From assembly GCA_003222155.1 (NCBI GenBank), contig QHUU01000061.1:1-64000 (forward strand): a stretch of 64,000 nt of DNA. Direction: 5' to 3'. This document shows, piece by piece, positions 18,289 to 27,953 of this stretch. Every line of letters begins with the position of its first letter. Positions within the stretch are counted from its first letter, which is position 1. The stretch is from Gemmatimonadota bacterium. Its GTDB lineage: Bacteria; Gemmatimonadota; Gemmatimonadetes; Gemmatimonadales; GWC2-71-9. The notes below the pieces were generated by a model, which was given only the letters and a program-made list of their open reading frames with translations, searched no databases and was not told where the DNA came from. A program made the translations under genes and the position numbers.

Positions 18289-21113
18289 CCCGCAATCGCT
18301 GCAGCATCGCCCTGGCCGCTCTGGTCGCCGCCTGCGGCGGCACCGCGGCTCGCCCCGCCACCACCGCCGTCCCGGCAGAGCGGCCCCCCGCCGCGACCGC
18401 TGCACCGCCGGCGGCGGCCGACGCCACCGCCGTGCCCGCGCGGGAGCCCGCCCTGCCCCCCGCGATCGCGTTCATGACCGGGCTCATGCCGCTCAAGGAC
18501 ACGGGCGTCGATCAGTTCCGCGTCCAGCATCCTACCTACGACGGGCGTGGAGTCCTGATCGCGATCCTCGACACCGGCGTCGACCCGGGCGTGGACGGCC
18601 TGATCACCACCAGCACCGGGGCGCCCAAGATCGTCGAGCTGCGCGACTTTTCGGGTGAGGGTCGCGTCGCCCTCGCCCCCGTGACGCCCGCCAGCGACGG
18701 CACCGTCGCCGTCGGCGGGCACACGCTGGCGGGCGCACACCGCATCGGACGCCTCACCACGGCCACGACGTGGTACGCCGGGATGCTGCGGGAGCTGCCC
18801 CTCGGCAAGGTGCCCGCCGGCGACTTGAACGGCAACGGAGCCAACACGGACACGTTTCCCGTCATCGTGGTCAAGGCGAGCGACGGCTGGGTGGCGTTCC
18901 TCGACTCGAACTTGAACGGCTCGTTCGAGGACGAGATGCCGCTGCACGACTACCGTGATGGGCGCGAGACCATCGCCCTCGGGTCCAAGCCGATCACCCT
19001 CGCCGCCAATTTCAGCCAAGCCGACGGTGCGCCGCTGCTCGACCTGTTCTTCGACAACGGCGGGCACGGCACCCACGTGGCCGGCATCGCCGCGGGGCAC
19101 AGCCTGTTCAACGTGTCCGGGTTCGACGGCGTGGCCCCGGGCGCGCAGCTCCTGGGCCTGAAGATCGCGAACGCTGCCCGTGGCGGCATCTCGGTCACCG
19201 GCAGCATGCAGCGCGCCATGGGCTACGCGGCCCGCTACGCCGAGCAGCGCGGCCTGCCGCTGGTGCTGAACCTGAGCTTCGGCGTGGGGAACGAGCGCGA
19301 GGGACACGCGGTCATTGACTCCCTCGTGAACGCGTTCCTCGTGGCCCATCCCGCGGTGGTGTTCACGATCAGCGCGGGCAACGACGGCCCCGGACTCTCG
19401 ACGCTCGGGTTCCCCGGCTCGGCGGATCTCGCGCTGTCGGTGGGCGCATCCTACCCCGGAGCCTTCGCCCGCCCGGTACAGCCGGGGACCGCACCGGCGC
19501 CCGACGTGATGGGGTGGTGGAGCTCGCGCGGCGGCGAGGTCGCGAAACCGGACCTGGTGGCGCCGGGTGTGGCGTTCTCGTCGGTCCCGCGCTGGAACAC
19601 GGGCGACGAGATCAAGGGCGGGACGAGCATGGCCGCGCCGCACGCCGCCGGCCTCGCGGCATGTCTCCTGTCCGCCATGGCGCAGGAAGGGCGCAAGGTG
19701 AGCGCGACGGAGATCACGCAGGCGCTGCGTGCCACGGCGGTCCCCTTCCGGGGCGAAAGCCCGATCGACGATGGCGCAGGTCAGCCGCGACTCGACTTGG
19801 CATACCGCTGGCTGTTGGGCGGACATCAGGGCTCGGCGTACGTGGTGCGCGTGCCCGCCGGCGTCTCGGCGGCGTTCCACCGGGACGGTCTCGGCGACCC
19901 CGGTGACACCCTGCAATCGTTCCAGGTACGCCACGTCGCCGGGCTGCGGGCCGCGCAGTTCCTGCTCAGGAGCAGCGTCCCCTGGCTCGCGGTGCCCACC
20001 ACCGTCGCTGCGGGGGCGCGGGAAACGGAGATCCCCGTCGTCTACCAGCGGTCGGCCTTTGGCGCGCCCGGCGTCTACATCGGCACGGTGAGCGCCTGGA
20101 ATCCGAGCGATACGCTCGCCGGGGCGCTCTTCACCCTCCCCAATACGGTCGTGGTGCCGTATGACCTGGCCGCGAAGCCGCTGTTCGACGAGCGGCGCGC
20201 CATCGGCCCGGCGCGTGTGCAACGCTACTTCCTGAAGGCCGCCACGTCGGGCGCGACGCTCTCCGCCGCCGTCACGCTGCCCGATTCCGCGGTGCAAACG
20301 GCAACCGCTTACCTGTTCGAGCCGAACGGCGCGCCGTTCCGCGGCGTCGGTCACGACTCCGTCGTCTCGCTCGGTGGTACGCTGCCCGGCACGGCCCGCT
20401 TTGTCGTGTCCGCGGAAGACCTCGTGCCCGGTGTATACGAGCTCGACCTGGTCGCGCCACCCCTCTCGGGTGTCACGGTCACCGTACGCGCCGCCCTGGC
20501 GCCCTGGGTGATCGGCGCGGCGACGCCGGGCATCGAAGCCTCCACGACGGGCCCCGAAACGGCCGCCGGACGCGCGACCACGACGCTCATCGGTGCCGAG
20601 CGGTCCTCCGCCGTCACCGGCCGCGGCGCACCAGCCGAGAGCGTGACGGTGCGGGTCCCCGACTGGGCGGGCCAGGCGACCGTGGACGTGGAGATGGCGC
20701 GCGAGCAGTGGGACGACTTCACCGATTTCGGCGTCACCGACTTCGACTCGACCGGGCAACAGGTCGGGCAGGGCGCGCTCAACTATGCCTTCGGGCGGCA
20801 CGCCGTCGATGCGCGGGCGCTGGCCGCCCTCAAGGGGCACCCGCTCATCGTGGAGCTGTTCCCCGCGTTCGCGCGCTACAACGGTGCCCACCCCTGGCAC
20901 GCGACGGTGCGCGTACGCTTCCTGCTCGCCCAGCCGCGGTCCTCGGGCGGCGGTACGGACGTGCGCGTGGTCGCGGGCGGACGCGCGGTGGTCCCCCTCG
21001 CCCGGCCGCCGGAGCTCATCCTTCCCGACGGATTCGCGCCGCTCATCGAGGTGCGCATCCACGCATCCGACGGTATCGGCTCGGACGCAGTCCGGCGGCT
21101 GCCGCTGCCATGA
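18285..21113 (+). CDS. S8 peptidase, tripeptidyl-peptidase II-like lipoprotein
   Basis: This 942-residue subtilisin-family protease has a lipoprotein signal ([10 protein letters not shown], Cys17) and a Pro/Ala-rich linker to about residue 58, placing it in the periplasm or outer membrane. The catalytic triad is Asp96 (ILDTGVD), His261 ([10 protein letters not shown]) and Ser448 ([10 protein letters not shown]). The roughly 160-residue spacing between Asp and His is much longer than in subtilisin and is the hallmark of tripeptidyl-peptidase II. The C-terminal 420 residues contain beta-sandwich-like repeats. The ATG overlaps the carboxylase stop, so it is cotranscribed with acyl-CoA genes although its function seems unrelated. 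Confidence 0.92.
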
Positions 21114-22465
21114 CGCCGGGCCAGGGGTTTTGGGGCGATTGGCTCGAGGCGCCGCACCGCCAGGTGACGGGCGGGCCCGTCGACTACCTGATGATGGACT
21201 ACCTGGCCGAAGTGACCATGTCCATCCTGCAGAAGCAGAAATCGCGCGACCCGTCGCTCGGGTACGCCAAGGACTTCGTGCCGTCGATGGAGCGCATCCT
21301 CCCGATCGTCGCCGAGCGGGGCATCAAGGTCACCGCCAACGCCGGTGGCGTGAACCCGCGGGCCTGCGCGCAGGCCGTCGCCGATGTCGCGCGCCGGCTC
21401 GGGCTCGGAGGCAAGCTGCGCATCGGCATCGTGACGGGAGACGATCTGCTGGGCCGCCTGGAGGGGCTTCTGGCCCGCGGGCACGAGCTCAGGAACCTCG
21501 ACACGGGCCGGCCGCTCTCCGACGTGCGCGATCGGGTGCTCGCGGCGAACGCCTACCTCGGTGCCCGGCCCATCGTGGAGGCGCTGCGTCAGGGGGCGGA
21601 CGTCGTGATCACGGGCCGCGTCACCGATACCGGCCTCACACTCGCGCCCATGATCCATGCCTTCGACTGGCCGGCCGACGCCTGGGACCTGCTCGCCGCC
21701 GGCACCGTCGCGGGCCATACGATCGAGTGTGGCGCGCAATGCAGCGGGGGCAACTGTCTCGTGGACTGGAAGCGGATCCCCGATCTCGCCAACGTGGGGT
21801 ATCCGATCGTCGAGGCCCGTCCCGATGGCACGTTCGAGATCACCAAGCATCGCGGCACGGGCGGGCGTATCAGCGTCGCCGGCGTGACCGAGCAGCTCGT
21901 GTACGAGATGGGCGACCCTGCGGCGTACATCACGCCGGACTGCATCGCGGACTTCACCACCATCCGGCTCGAGCAAGCGGGGAGAGACAGGGTCCGGGTG
22001 TCGGGGGTCAGGGGAAGACCGGCGACCGAGAAACTCAAGGTGTCGGTCGCCTACTTCTACGGATACAAGGCCGTCGGTACGCTGGTGTACGCCTGGCCCG
22101 ATGCGTACGAGAAGGCCCGGGCCGCCGACCGCGTGCTGCGCCGACGCCTCGAGAGCCTGGGACTCCGGTTCGAGGCGATCCACACCGAGCTCCTGGGAGC
22201 CGACGCGACGCACGGCCGCCTCGCGCTCGAGGACCTGGCGGTGGAAGGCCTCCCCGAAGTACAGCTGCGGATCGGCGTGCGCTCGCCCGACCGGGCCGCG
22301 GTGGAGCGATTCACCCGTGAGCTCGCTCCACTGATCCTGAACGGTCCTCCCAGCGTCACCGGATTCGCCGGGGGGCGTCCCAAGCCGGAAGAGATCGTGG
22401 CCTACTGGCCCGCGCTGCTCGACAAGAGCATGGTGGAGCCGTGCGTGGAGATCGTCGAGGTATGA
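21110..22465 (+). CDS. AtuA/DUF1446 family acyl-CoA metabolism protein
   Basis: This 451-residue protein of the acyclic terpene utilisation AtuA (DUF1446) family is required for citronellol/geraniol breakdown in Pseudomonas, but its reaction is not established. Family segments are [11 protein letters not shown] near the start, [59 protein letters not shown] and the C-terminal [13 protein letters not shown]. The ATG overlaps the S8 peptidase stop and the stop overlaps the small partner gene. Context (carboxylase before, hydratase after) agrees with the atu/liu gene order. Confidence 0.88.
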   Translation: MTPGQGFWGDWLEAPHRQVTGGPVDYLMMDYLAEVTMSILQKQKSRDPSLGYAKDFVPSMERILPIVAERGIKVTANAGGVNPRACAQAVADVARRLGLGGKLRIGIVTGDDLLGRLEGLLARGHELRNLDTGRPLSDVRDRVLAANAYLGARPIVEALRQGADVVITGRVTDTGLTLAPMIHAFDWPADAWDLLAAGTVAGHTIECGAQCSGGNCLVDWKRIPDLANVGYPIVEARPDGTFEITKHRGTGGRISVAGVTEQLVYEMGDPAAYITPDCIADFTTIRLEQAGRDRVRVSGVRGRPATEKLKVSVAYFYGYKAVGTLVYAWPDAYEKARAADRVLRRRLESLGLRFEAIHTELLGADATHGRLALEDLAVEGLPEVQLRIGVRSPDRAAVERFTRELAPLILNGPPSVTGFAGGRPKPEEIVAYWPALLDKSMVEPCVEIVEV

Positions 22466-22800
22466 GAGGGCGGTCGAGGAAACGACGAGTGCAGCTCGTG
22501 GAATTGGCGCATGCACGATCGGGCGACAAGGGAGACACGGCCAACGTCGGGTTGATAGCGCTGAGGCCCGAGTACTACCCCACCCTGGTCAAGCAGGTGA
22601 CCGCCGCCAGGGTGGCCCGGCACTTCAAGGGCATGATCACGGGCCCGGTCGAGCGCTTCGAGCTGCCCAATTTGCATGCGTTGAATTTCCTGCTCCACGG
22701 CGCTCTGGACGGCGGTGGGACCATCTCCCTCAAGACCGACGCCCAGGGCAAGGTGCTTTCGACCGCGCTGCTGCGCCTCGTGGTGGAGCTGCCGCGGTGA
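22462..22800 (+). CDS. AtuA-associated small ferredoxin-fold domain protein
   Basis: This 112-residue protein corresponds to the C-terminal domain fused to AtuA in other bacteria, here encoded separately. The characteristic N-terminal segment is [20 protein letters not shown], followed by [20 protein letters not shown] and [20 protein letters not shown] choose the ATG at 22462, which overlaps the AtuA stop; a GTG at 22489 would remove a basic leader of nine residues. It probably forms a complex with the upstream AtuA protein. Its stop overlaps the following hydratase start. Confidence 0.82.
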   Translation: MRGRSRKRRVQLVELAHARSGDKGDTANVGLIALRPEYYPTLVKQVTAARVARHFKGMITGPVERFELPNLHALNFLLHGALDGGGTISLKTDAQGKVLSTALLRLVVELPR

Positions 22801-23555
22801 CGGATCGCGTGCTCGCGACGGTCGACTCCGGGATCCTCACCGTCACGCTCAACCGCGCGGAGAAGAAGAACGCGATCGATGCACCCATGATCGACGCGCT
22901 GCTGGCCGTGCTCGAGCGCGCCGACTTGGACGCCGCTGTGCGCGTGGTGGCGGTGCGGGGCGCGGGCGAGGATTTCTGCGCCGGGATGGACCTCCACGAG
23001 CTGCTCGCCTCCGCGGACAAGAGCGCGGACGAGAACCGACAGGCTGCGCTCCGGTTCGGCGAAATCTTCCTGAGCATGCGACGCCTCCCCAAGCCGGTCG
23101 TCGCCCTGGTCCGGGGGCGGGCCCTCGCCGGGGGCTGCGGGCTCGCCACGGCGTGCGACCTGGTGCTGGCGGCGGAGTCCGCCCGGTTCGGGTATCCGGA
23201 GGTGCAGCGCGGCTTCGTGCCGGCGATCGTCATGACGCTGCTCAAGCGCACGACGGGGGAGAAAGTCGCGTTCGATCTGGCGGCGACGGGGCGCGTCCTC
23301 GGCGCCCCCGAGGCGGCCGGACTGGGACTGGTGTCGCGCGTATACGAGGACTCGGATTTCGACGATCAGGTGGGTGAGGTGCTGCGCGCGCTCGCCGCCG
23401 CGAGCCCGTCCGCGCTGGCGCTGACCAAGCAGCAATTCTACCAGCTCGACGGGATGCGATTCGAAGAGGGCGTGCGCCTGGGCGCGGATGTGAACGCGGT
23501 GAGTCGGACGACGCCCGACTTCCGGACCGCGTTGCAGGCGTTCCTCAAGAAGTGA
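22797..23555 (+). CDS. enoyl-CoA hydratase/isomerase family protein, methylglutaconyl-CoA hydratase-like
   Basis: This 252-residue crotonase-fold enzyme has oxyanion-hole segments AVRGAGEDFCAGMDLHEL and VRGRALAGGCGLATACDLVLA, and the second catalytic region FGYPEVQRGFVPAIV carries one glutamate. Its position after a methylcrotonyl/geranyl-type carboxyltransferase and AtuA suggests 3-methylglutaconyl-CoA hydratase (LiuC/AtuE) as the role; this is a context inference. The start is a GTG overlapping the previous stop. Only three bases separate its stop from the convergent FMN reductase stop. Confidence 0.85.
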   Translation: MTDRVLATVDSGILTVTLNRAEKKNAIDAPMIDALLAVLERADLDAAVRVVAVRGAGEDFCAGMDLHELLASADKSADENRQAALRFGEIFLSMRRLPKPVVALVRGRALAGGCGLATACDLVLAAESARFGYPEVQRGFVPAIVMTLLKRTTGEKVAFDLAATGRVLGAPEAAGLGLVSRVYEDSDFDDQVGEVLRALAAASPSALALTKQQFYQLDGMRFEEGVRLGADVNAVSRTTPDFRTALQAFLKK

Positions 23556-23558
23556 CGT

Positions 23559-24134
23559 CTAGTCCGGTAGCTCGCGCCGCAGCAGCAGCGTCCACCGCAC
23601 CAGCGCCTCGAGCATCTGCCGGATCCGCTCGCGCGTGGGATCGTGGATGAGGTTGCCGTTCGGGTCGAACTTTTCCTGTGCATCGCCGATCAGCACCTCG
23701 GGCTGGGCGAGCGCGGGCATGTTGAGAAACACCAGCATCTGGCGGAGGTGGTATTGGGCCCGGGCCGTCGCGATCGGGCCGCCCGACGCACCCATGATCG
23801 CCGCGGGCTTTCCGTCCCAGGCGCTGTCCCCGTAGGGGCGCGACGCCCAGTCGATCGCGTTCTTCAGCACGCCCGGAACCGAATAGTTGTATTCGGGCGT
23901 GACGAACAGCACTGCGTCCGCGCCGCGGATGCGACGCTTGAAGTCGGCGACCGTGCCCGGGGGGTCGGTCTCGAGGTCCTGATTGTACAGCGGCAGCTGG
24001 CCGATCTCGGCGACCTCGAGCCTCGCGCCCGATGGCACGAGCTGCTGCGCCACACGCAGCGCGGAGCGGTTGTAGGAGCCCCGTCGCAAGCTGCCCGGGA
24101 CGCCGAGAATGGTGATGGGGGTATGCGTAGTCAC
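23559..24134 (-). CDS. NADPH-dependent FMN reductase family flavoprotein
   Basis: This 191-residue flavodoxin-like reductase has a phosphate-binding loop ILGVPGSLRRGSYNRSAL at the N-terminus and flavin-contact segments TPEYNYSVPGVLKNAIDW and AAIMGASGGPIATARAQ. It belongs to the group of quinone/azo/chromate reductases with FMN. I choose the GTG at 24134 because GAGG lies 5-8 bases upstream and the protein then begins just before the loop as in relatives; an ATG at 24170 would overlap the divergent radical SAM start codon. The divergent arrangement with the selenoprotein gene, 34 bases apart, may mean shared control. Confidence 0.9.
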   Translation of the reverse strand: MTTHTPITILGVPGSLRRGSYNRSALRVAQQLVPSGARLEVAEIGQLPLYNQDLETDPPGTVADFKRRIRGADAVLFVTPEYNYSVPGVLKNAIDWASRPYGDSAWDGKPAAIMGASGGPIATARAQYHLRQMLVFLNMPALAQPEVLIGDAQEKFDPNGNLIHDPTRERIRQMLEALVRWTLLLRRELPD

Positions 24135-24168
24135 GTGGACCTCGGTGTAGTTTGCTTGTACGAACATC

Positions 24169-25626
24169 ATGCCTGAATCGCCGGTTCCTGTCGTCGCCGC
24201 GCTGCGCGCGCCGGGAGCGATCCTCGTCGTGTCCTGTTACGAGCTCGGTCACCAGCCGCTCGGCCTCGGGTGGCCGATGGCGTTTCTCGAGCGCGCGGGA
24301 TACGCTCCGCGGGCGCTCGACCTCGCGCTCGAACCCCTGGACGACGTGGCGGTGCGCCGGGCACGCCTCGCCGCCATCATGGCCCCGATGCACACGGCCC
24401 TGCGCCTCGGCGTACCGGCGGCCCAGCGCCTCCGGCGCCTCAACCCGAGCTGCCGGATCGTGTTTTGCGGCTTGTACGCACTGCTGTGCGCCGAGTTCCT
24501 GCTCGATGGCGTCGCGGATGACGTGATGGGTGGGGAATTCGAGGGCGAGCTCGTGGCGCTGGCGCAGCGTCTCGAGGCCGGAGCGGAGCGCGGGCGCCGC
24601 ATTGCGACGCTCGAGCGGCTCGCGTTCCCGCTGCCGAGCCGCGAGTCGCTTCCGCCGCTGGCGCGATACGTGCGGCTCGCGCGCGAAGGCCGCTCCGTGC
24701 CGGCCGGATACGTCGAGGCGAGTCGCGGTTGCCTGCATACGTGCCTCCATTGCCCCATCCCGCCGGTCTACAACGGGCGTTTCTTCGCGGTGCCGCGCGC
24801 CGTGGTGCTGGAGGACGTGCGTCGACTGGTCGCCGCCGGGGCGGGGCACATCACGTTCGGCGATCCAGACTTCCTGAACGGCCCGGGACACGCGCTCAAG
24901 CTGGTACGGGACCTGCACGCCGAGTTTCCCGGCGTGAGCTACGACTTCACCAGCAAGATCGAGCACGTGCTGCGTCACCGGGAGCTGTTCCCCGAGTTCG
25001 GCGCCACCGGGTGCGCCTTCGTCGTGTCGGCGGTGGAGGCGCTTTCGGATGTCGTGCTCGCCAATCTCGAGAAGGGGCACACCAAGGCCGATGTGCCCGG
25101 GGCGATCGACGTGCTGCGCCGCGCCGGCATCGCCCCTCGCCCGACCTTCGTACCGTTCACGCCGTGGAGCACGCTGGACGACTACATCGAGTTGTTGGAC
25201 TTCCTCGAGGCGCAGGACCTCGTGGATCACGTCGACCCGGTTCAGCTCACCATCCGGCTGCTGGTGCCCCCGGGCTCGCTGTTGCTCACCCGGCCCGCGC
25301 TCCGTCTCGCGCTCGGCCGGCTCGACGCGCCCGGCCTCAGCTATCGCTGGACCCATCCGGACCCGCGGATGGACGAGCTGCAGCGCGACGCCAGCGCCCT
25401 CGTGGCCGACGCGGCGCGTGCCGAGGAAGATCCCGGGGTCACGTTCTACCGTATCCGCGAGCTCGCCGACCGGCGCGCCGGCCGCCCGACGCCCCTGGCG
25501 CCGTTCCGGCGGCCGCCGCCCGAGCGACCTGTCGCGCCACGCCTCACCGAGCCGTGGTTTTGCTGAGCGGAGCCGACCGAGAGCCAGTTGGGCTCTGTGG
25601 AGCGCGCGGCGGGCGGATGGGGCTGA
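24169..25626 (+). CDS. radical SAM selenoprotein with Cys-Sec-Ala-Glu-Pro tail
   Basis: This is a radical SAM enzyme of 485 residues if the TGA at 25564 is read as selenocysteine (Sec466); it ends at residue 465 if TGA is taken as a stop. The N-terminal 150 residues resemble a cobalamin-binding (Rossmann) fold without the B12 histidine motif. The 4Fe-4S motif is CLHTCLHC near residue 190. At the 3' end the codons TGC TGA GCG GAG CCG give C-U-A-E-P, and the frame stays open for 19 codons after Sec. A hairpin at 25580-25596 has the position and loop of a bacterial SECIS. I recall an annotated family of CUAEP/CCAEP-tail radical SAM (seleno)proteins; its substrate is unknown to me. Confidence 0.85.
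25580..25596 (+). promoter_or_regulatory. putative bacterial SECIS hairpin
   Basis: AGAGCC (25580-25585) pairs perfectly with GGCTCT (25591-25596) around the loop AGTTG. The loop begins 22 bases after the T of the UGA, and G is its second base, followed by T. This matches the spacing and the loop guanine required for SelB binding in bacterial SECIS elements. Confidence 0.75.
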
Positions 25627-25677
25627 CCGTGTCAGCTTCCTGACAGGTTCGACCAGTAGGTTTCCCCGCACGATACC

Positions 25678-26886
25678 ATGGCTCTTCGAGCGTCTCTTCC
25701 GCTCTGCGTCGCCTTGTGCGGCGCGGCTGGAGCCCCTCCTCTCCTCGCGCAACAAGCGGTCACGCGCGCCCAGGCGGTGGAGGCGGCCCTGGCGCGCGGC
25801 GCTCGCGCCGCGTTCGGCCGCGCGGACACGGCCCTGGCTGCGGGGGTGCTGCGGGCGGCTCGCGCGTTTCCCAACCCGTCGCTCGCGGCGACCTACACGA
25901 AAGACGTTCCGCATTATCACTACATCGCCGACCTCGCGCTCGACCTGCCGTGGCTGCGCTCCGCACGGATCGGCGCCGCCGCGTCCGCGCGCGAAGCGGC
26001 GCGTTACGGGTTCGCGTTCGAACGCGCCGCCATACGGTTCGACGTGGACACCACCTATACCCGTGCGCTCGCCGCACTCGCGCACGCGCGCCTGTCGCGC
26101 CGCACCGCGCGCGACGCCGACAGCTTGCTGGCGATGGCGCGGTTGCGCCGAGAGGTCGGCGACGTGAGCGAGCTGGACGTGCGGCTCGCCGAGGTGAACG
26201 CGGGCCAACTCGAGATCATCGCGGTGGACGACTCGCTTGCCGCGCTGGACGCGCTGCTCGGCGTCCAACTCGCCATGGGGTTGCCGGCCGATGCGCCGGG
26301 GATCACGCTCGTCGACTCGCTCGCGCCGCCCGCCGACAGCGTGCCGGGCGACCCCGGCGAGCCGCTGCGGGTCACGGCGGCCGACGCGACCCTCCGCGCC
26401 GCGCAGCGCGCGCTCACGTTCGCTCATCGCAGCGTCTTCGCGGCGCCCAGTCTCCAGGCGGGTATCGAGCGGGGTGACCCGACCGCGCCAGCCGGGACCG
26501 TGCTGCCGACGGTCGGGGTGTCGTTACCGTTCCCGCTCTTCAACTGGAATGGGGGCGAGATCCGTCAGGCACAGGCGGCTCGCGACCGGGCGCAGGCACA
26601 GCTCGATGTGACGCGCCGGGAATCCGCCGCCGACATGAGCCGCGCTCGTCGCGTCCTCGCGGCGGCACTGGATCGCGTGGCGCGCGGCCGTCGCCTGCTG
26701 GCGAGCGCGGACGGTGTGGCGGCGATGTCGCTGCGAGCGTACGCCGAAGGCGCCATTCCCCTCGCCAACGTGCTCGAGGCGCAACGCAACGCCCGCGAAG
26801 CGCTCGCCCGCTACATCGACGACGTCGCCGCGGCAAACAACGCCGCGGGAGCGGTGCGCCTGTTCACCGCACCCGAGCCGTCGTGA
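25678..26886 (+). CDS. TolC/CusC-type outer-membrane efflux protein
   Basis: This 402-residue outer-membrane channel component has a signal peptide (residues 1-24, ending PLLAQQ) and two helical OEP repeats. Each has the pattern of alpha-barrel helices plus a beta-barrel strand pair (FPNPSLAATYTKDVPHYHY in the first, TVLPTVGVSLPFPLFNWNGGE in the second). It is the first gene of a three-gene pump operon, overlapping the membrane-fusion gene by four bases. The small hairpin TGTCAG-CTTC-CTGACA (25630-25645) lies just upstream and could be an operator; no clear promoter was found. It is shorter than E. coli TolC, like CusC-type members. Confidence 0.88.
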   Translation: MALRASLPLCVALCGAAGAPPLLAQQAVTRAQAVEAALARGARAAFGRADTALAAGVLRAARAFPNPSLAATYTKDVPHYHYIADLALDLPWLRSARIGAAASAREAARYGFAFERAAIRFDVDTTYTRALAALAHARLSRRTARDADSLLAMARLRREVGDVSELDVRLAEVNAGQLEIIAVDDSLAALDALLGVQLAMGLPADAPGITLVDSLAPPADSVPGDPGEPLRVTAADATLRAAQRALTFAHRSVFAAPSLQAGIERGDPTAPAGTVLPTVGVSLPFPLFNWNGGEIRQAQAARDRAQAQLDVTRRESAADMSRARRVLAAALDRVARGRRLLASADGVAAMSLRAYAEGAIPLANVLEAQRNAREALARYIDDVAAANNAAGAVRLFTAPEPS

Positions 26887-27953
26887 CGCGCGCTCTGGCC
26901 CTCCTCCTCACCACCGTGGCGGCGCTCGCGGGGTGTCGCGGCGAGCGTGAGGGAAGCGCGGCGGCCGAGCCGCCCGCCGACCAGGGCGGCGCCCGGGTCG
27001 GGACGGCGCAGGTCGCGACGCAAGCGTTCTCACAGGTCGTGACCGCGATCGGGACCGTGACCCCGCGGCCCGGTCACTTCGCGGAGCTGGCCGCGCCGGC
27101 GCCCACCCGTGTGGCGCGCATCCGCGTCGCCGTGGGCGACCGCGTGGCGCAAGGAGACACCCTGCTCGAGTTCGAGCGCGAGCCCTTCGACGCGGCGGCG
27201 CAGAGTGCGGCGACGGCGCTCGAGAATGCTCAGCACGCCTACGCCCGTGCGGTGCGCCTGGTGCAGGCCGGCATCCTGCCCCAGAAGGACTCGGACCAGG
27301 CGGCCGCCGATCTCGCCCAGGCCCAGCTGGCCGCCGTGACGGCCCGGCGCGCCCAGCAGCTCGCCACGCTACGGACTCCGATCGCCGGGGTCGTCACCCG
27401 CATGAGCGCCGTGCTCGGCGCCTCCGCCGATCAGAACCAGCCGCTGGTCGAGGTGGCCGACCCGACGGCGCTGGACATTCTGTTCGGCGTGTCTCCCGCC
27501 GACGCGGCGCAGATTCGCGACGGCGACACCGTGGCCGTGGCGGGGGGCGGGGGGGGCGGCGGGGACGCGCAACTGGGGCAGGGGCGCGTGACGGGCGTCG
27601 CGGCCGCGCTCGATTCCGCGTCCCGCGCGGTGACGGTCCGCGCCGAGCTGCGCCGCCCCAGCCGTCCGCTCCGAATCGGCGAATCGGTCGTCGGCCGGAT
27701 CGTGACGGCGGTGCACGCGCAGGCCGTCACGGTGCCGCTCGCCGCCCTGGTTCCGAACGGGGACGCGTTCCAGGTCTTCGTCGTGGACTCGAGCGGCGTG
27801 GCCCACTCGCGCCCCGTGAGGATCGGCGCCCGGAGCGACTCCGTGGCCGAGATCGCGTCGGGCCTCGCGCCCGGCGAGACCGTCGTGACCGCCGGGGCCT
27901 ACGGCATCCAGGACGGCGCCAAGATCTCGCGGACCGTGCGGACGCCGGAGTGA
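26883..27953 (+). CDS. RND efflux periplasmic adaptor lipoprotein
   Basis: This 356-residue membrane-fusion protein has a lipobox at AALAGC (Cys18). In order it has a barrel-sandwich/lipoyl half (ELAAPAPTRVARIRVAVGDR), a short helical hairpin (YARAVRLVQAGILPQKDSDQ), the second lipoyl half (LRTPIAGVVTRMSAVLGASA), and beta-barrel and membrane-proximal domains. It links the TolC-type channel to the RND pump. A run of about eight glycines near residue 225 is encoded by G-tracts (one of eight Gs at 27549-27556) and is unlike the rest of the protein. GTG start; the gene overlaps both neighbours by four bases. Confidence 0.92.
   Translation: MTRALALLLTTVAALAGCRGEREGSAAAEPPADQGGARVGTAQVATQAFSQVVTAIGTVTPRPGHFAELAAPAPTRVARIRVAVGDRVAQGDTLLEFEREPFDAAAQSAATALENAQHAYARAVRLVQAGILPQKDSDQAAADLAQAQLAAVTARRAQQLATLRTPIAGVVTRMSAVLGASADQNQPLVEVADPTALDILFGVSPADAAQIRDGDTVAVAGGGGGGGDAQLGQGRVTGVAAALDSASRAVTVRAELRRPSRPLRIGESVVGRIVTAVHAQAVTVPLAALVPNGDAFQVFVVDSSGVAHSRPVRIGARSDSVAEIASGLAPGETVVTAGAYGIQDGAKISRTVRTPE

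Noticed and set aside
21975-22020. G-rich stretch in the AtuA gene that looked like a repeat insertion
   Set aside because: The encoded [12 protein letters not shown] is a normal part of the DUF1446 family, so the DNA pattern is incidental.
25630-25645. TGTCAG-CTTC-CTGACA hairpin considered as terminator of the selenoprotein gene
   Set aside because: No T-tract follows and the stem is only six bases; it might be an operator for the efflux operon but cannot be called.
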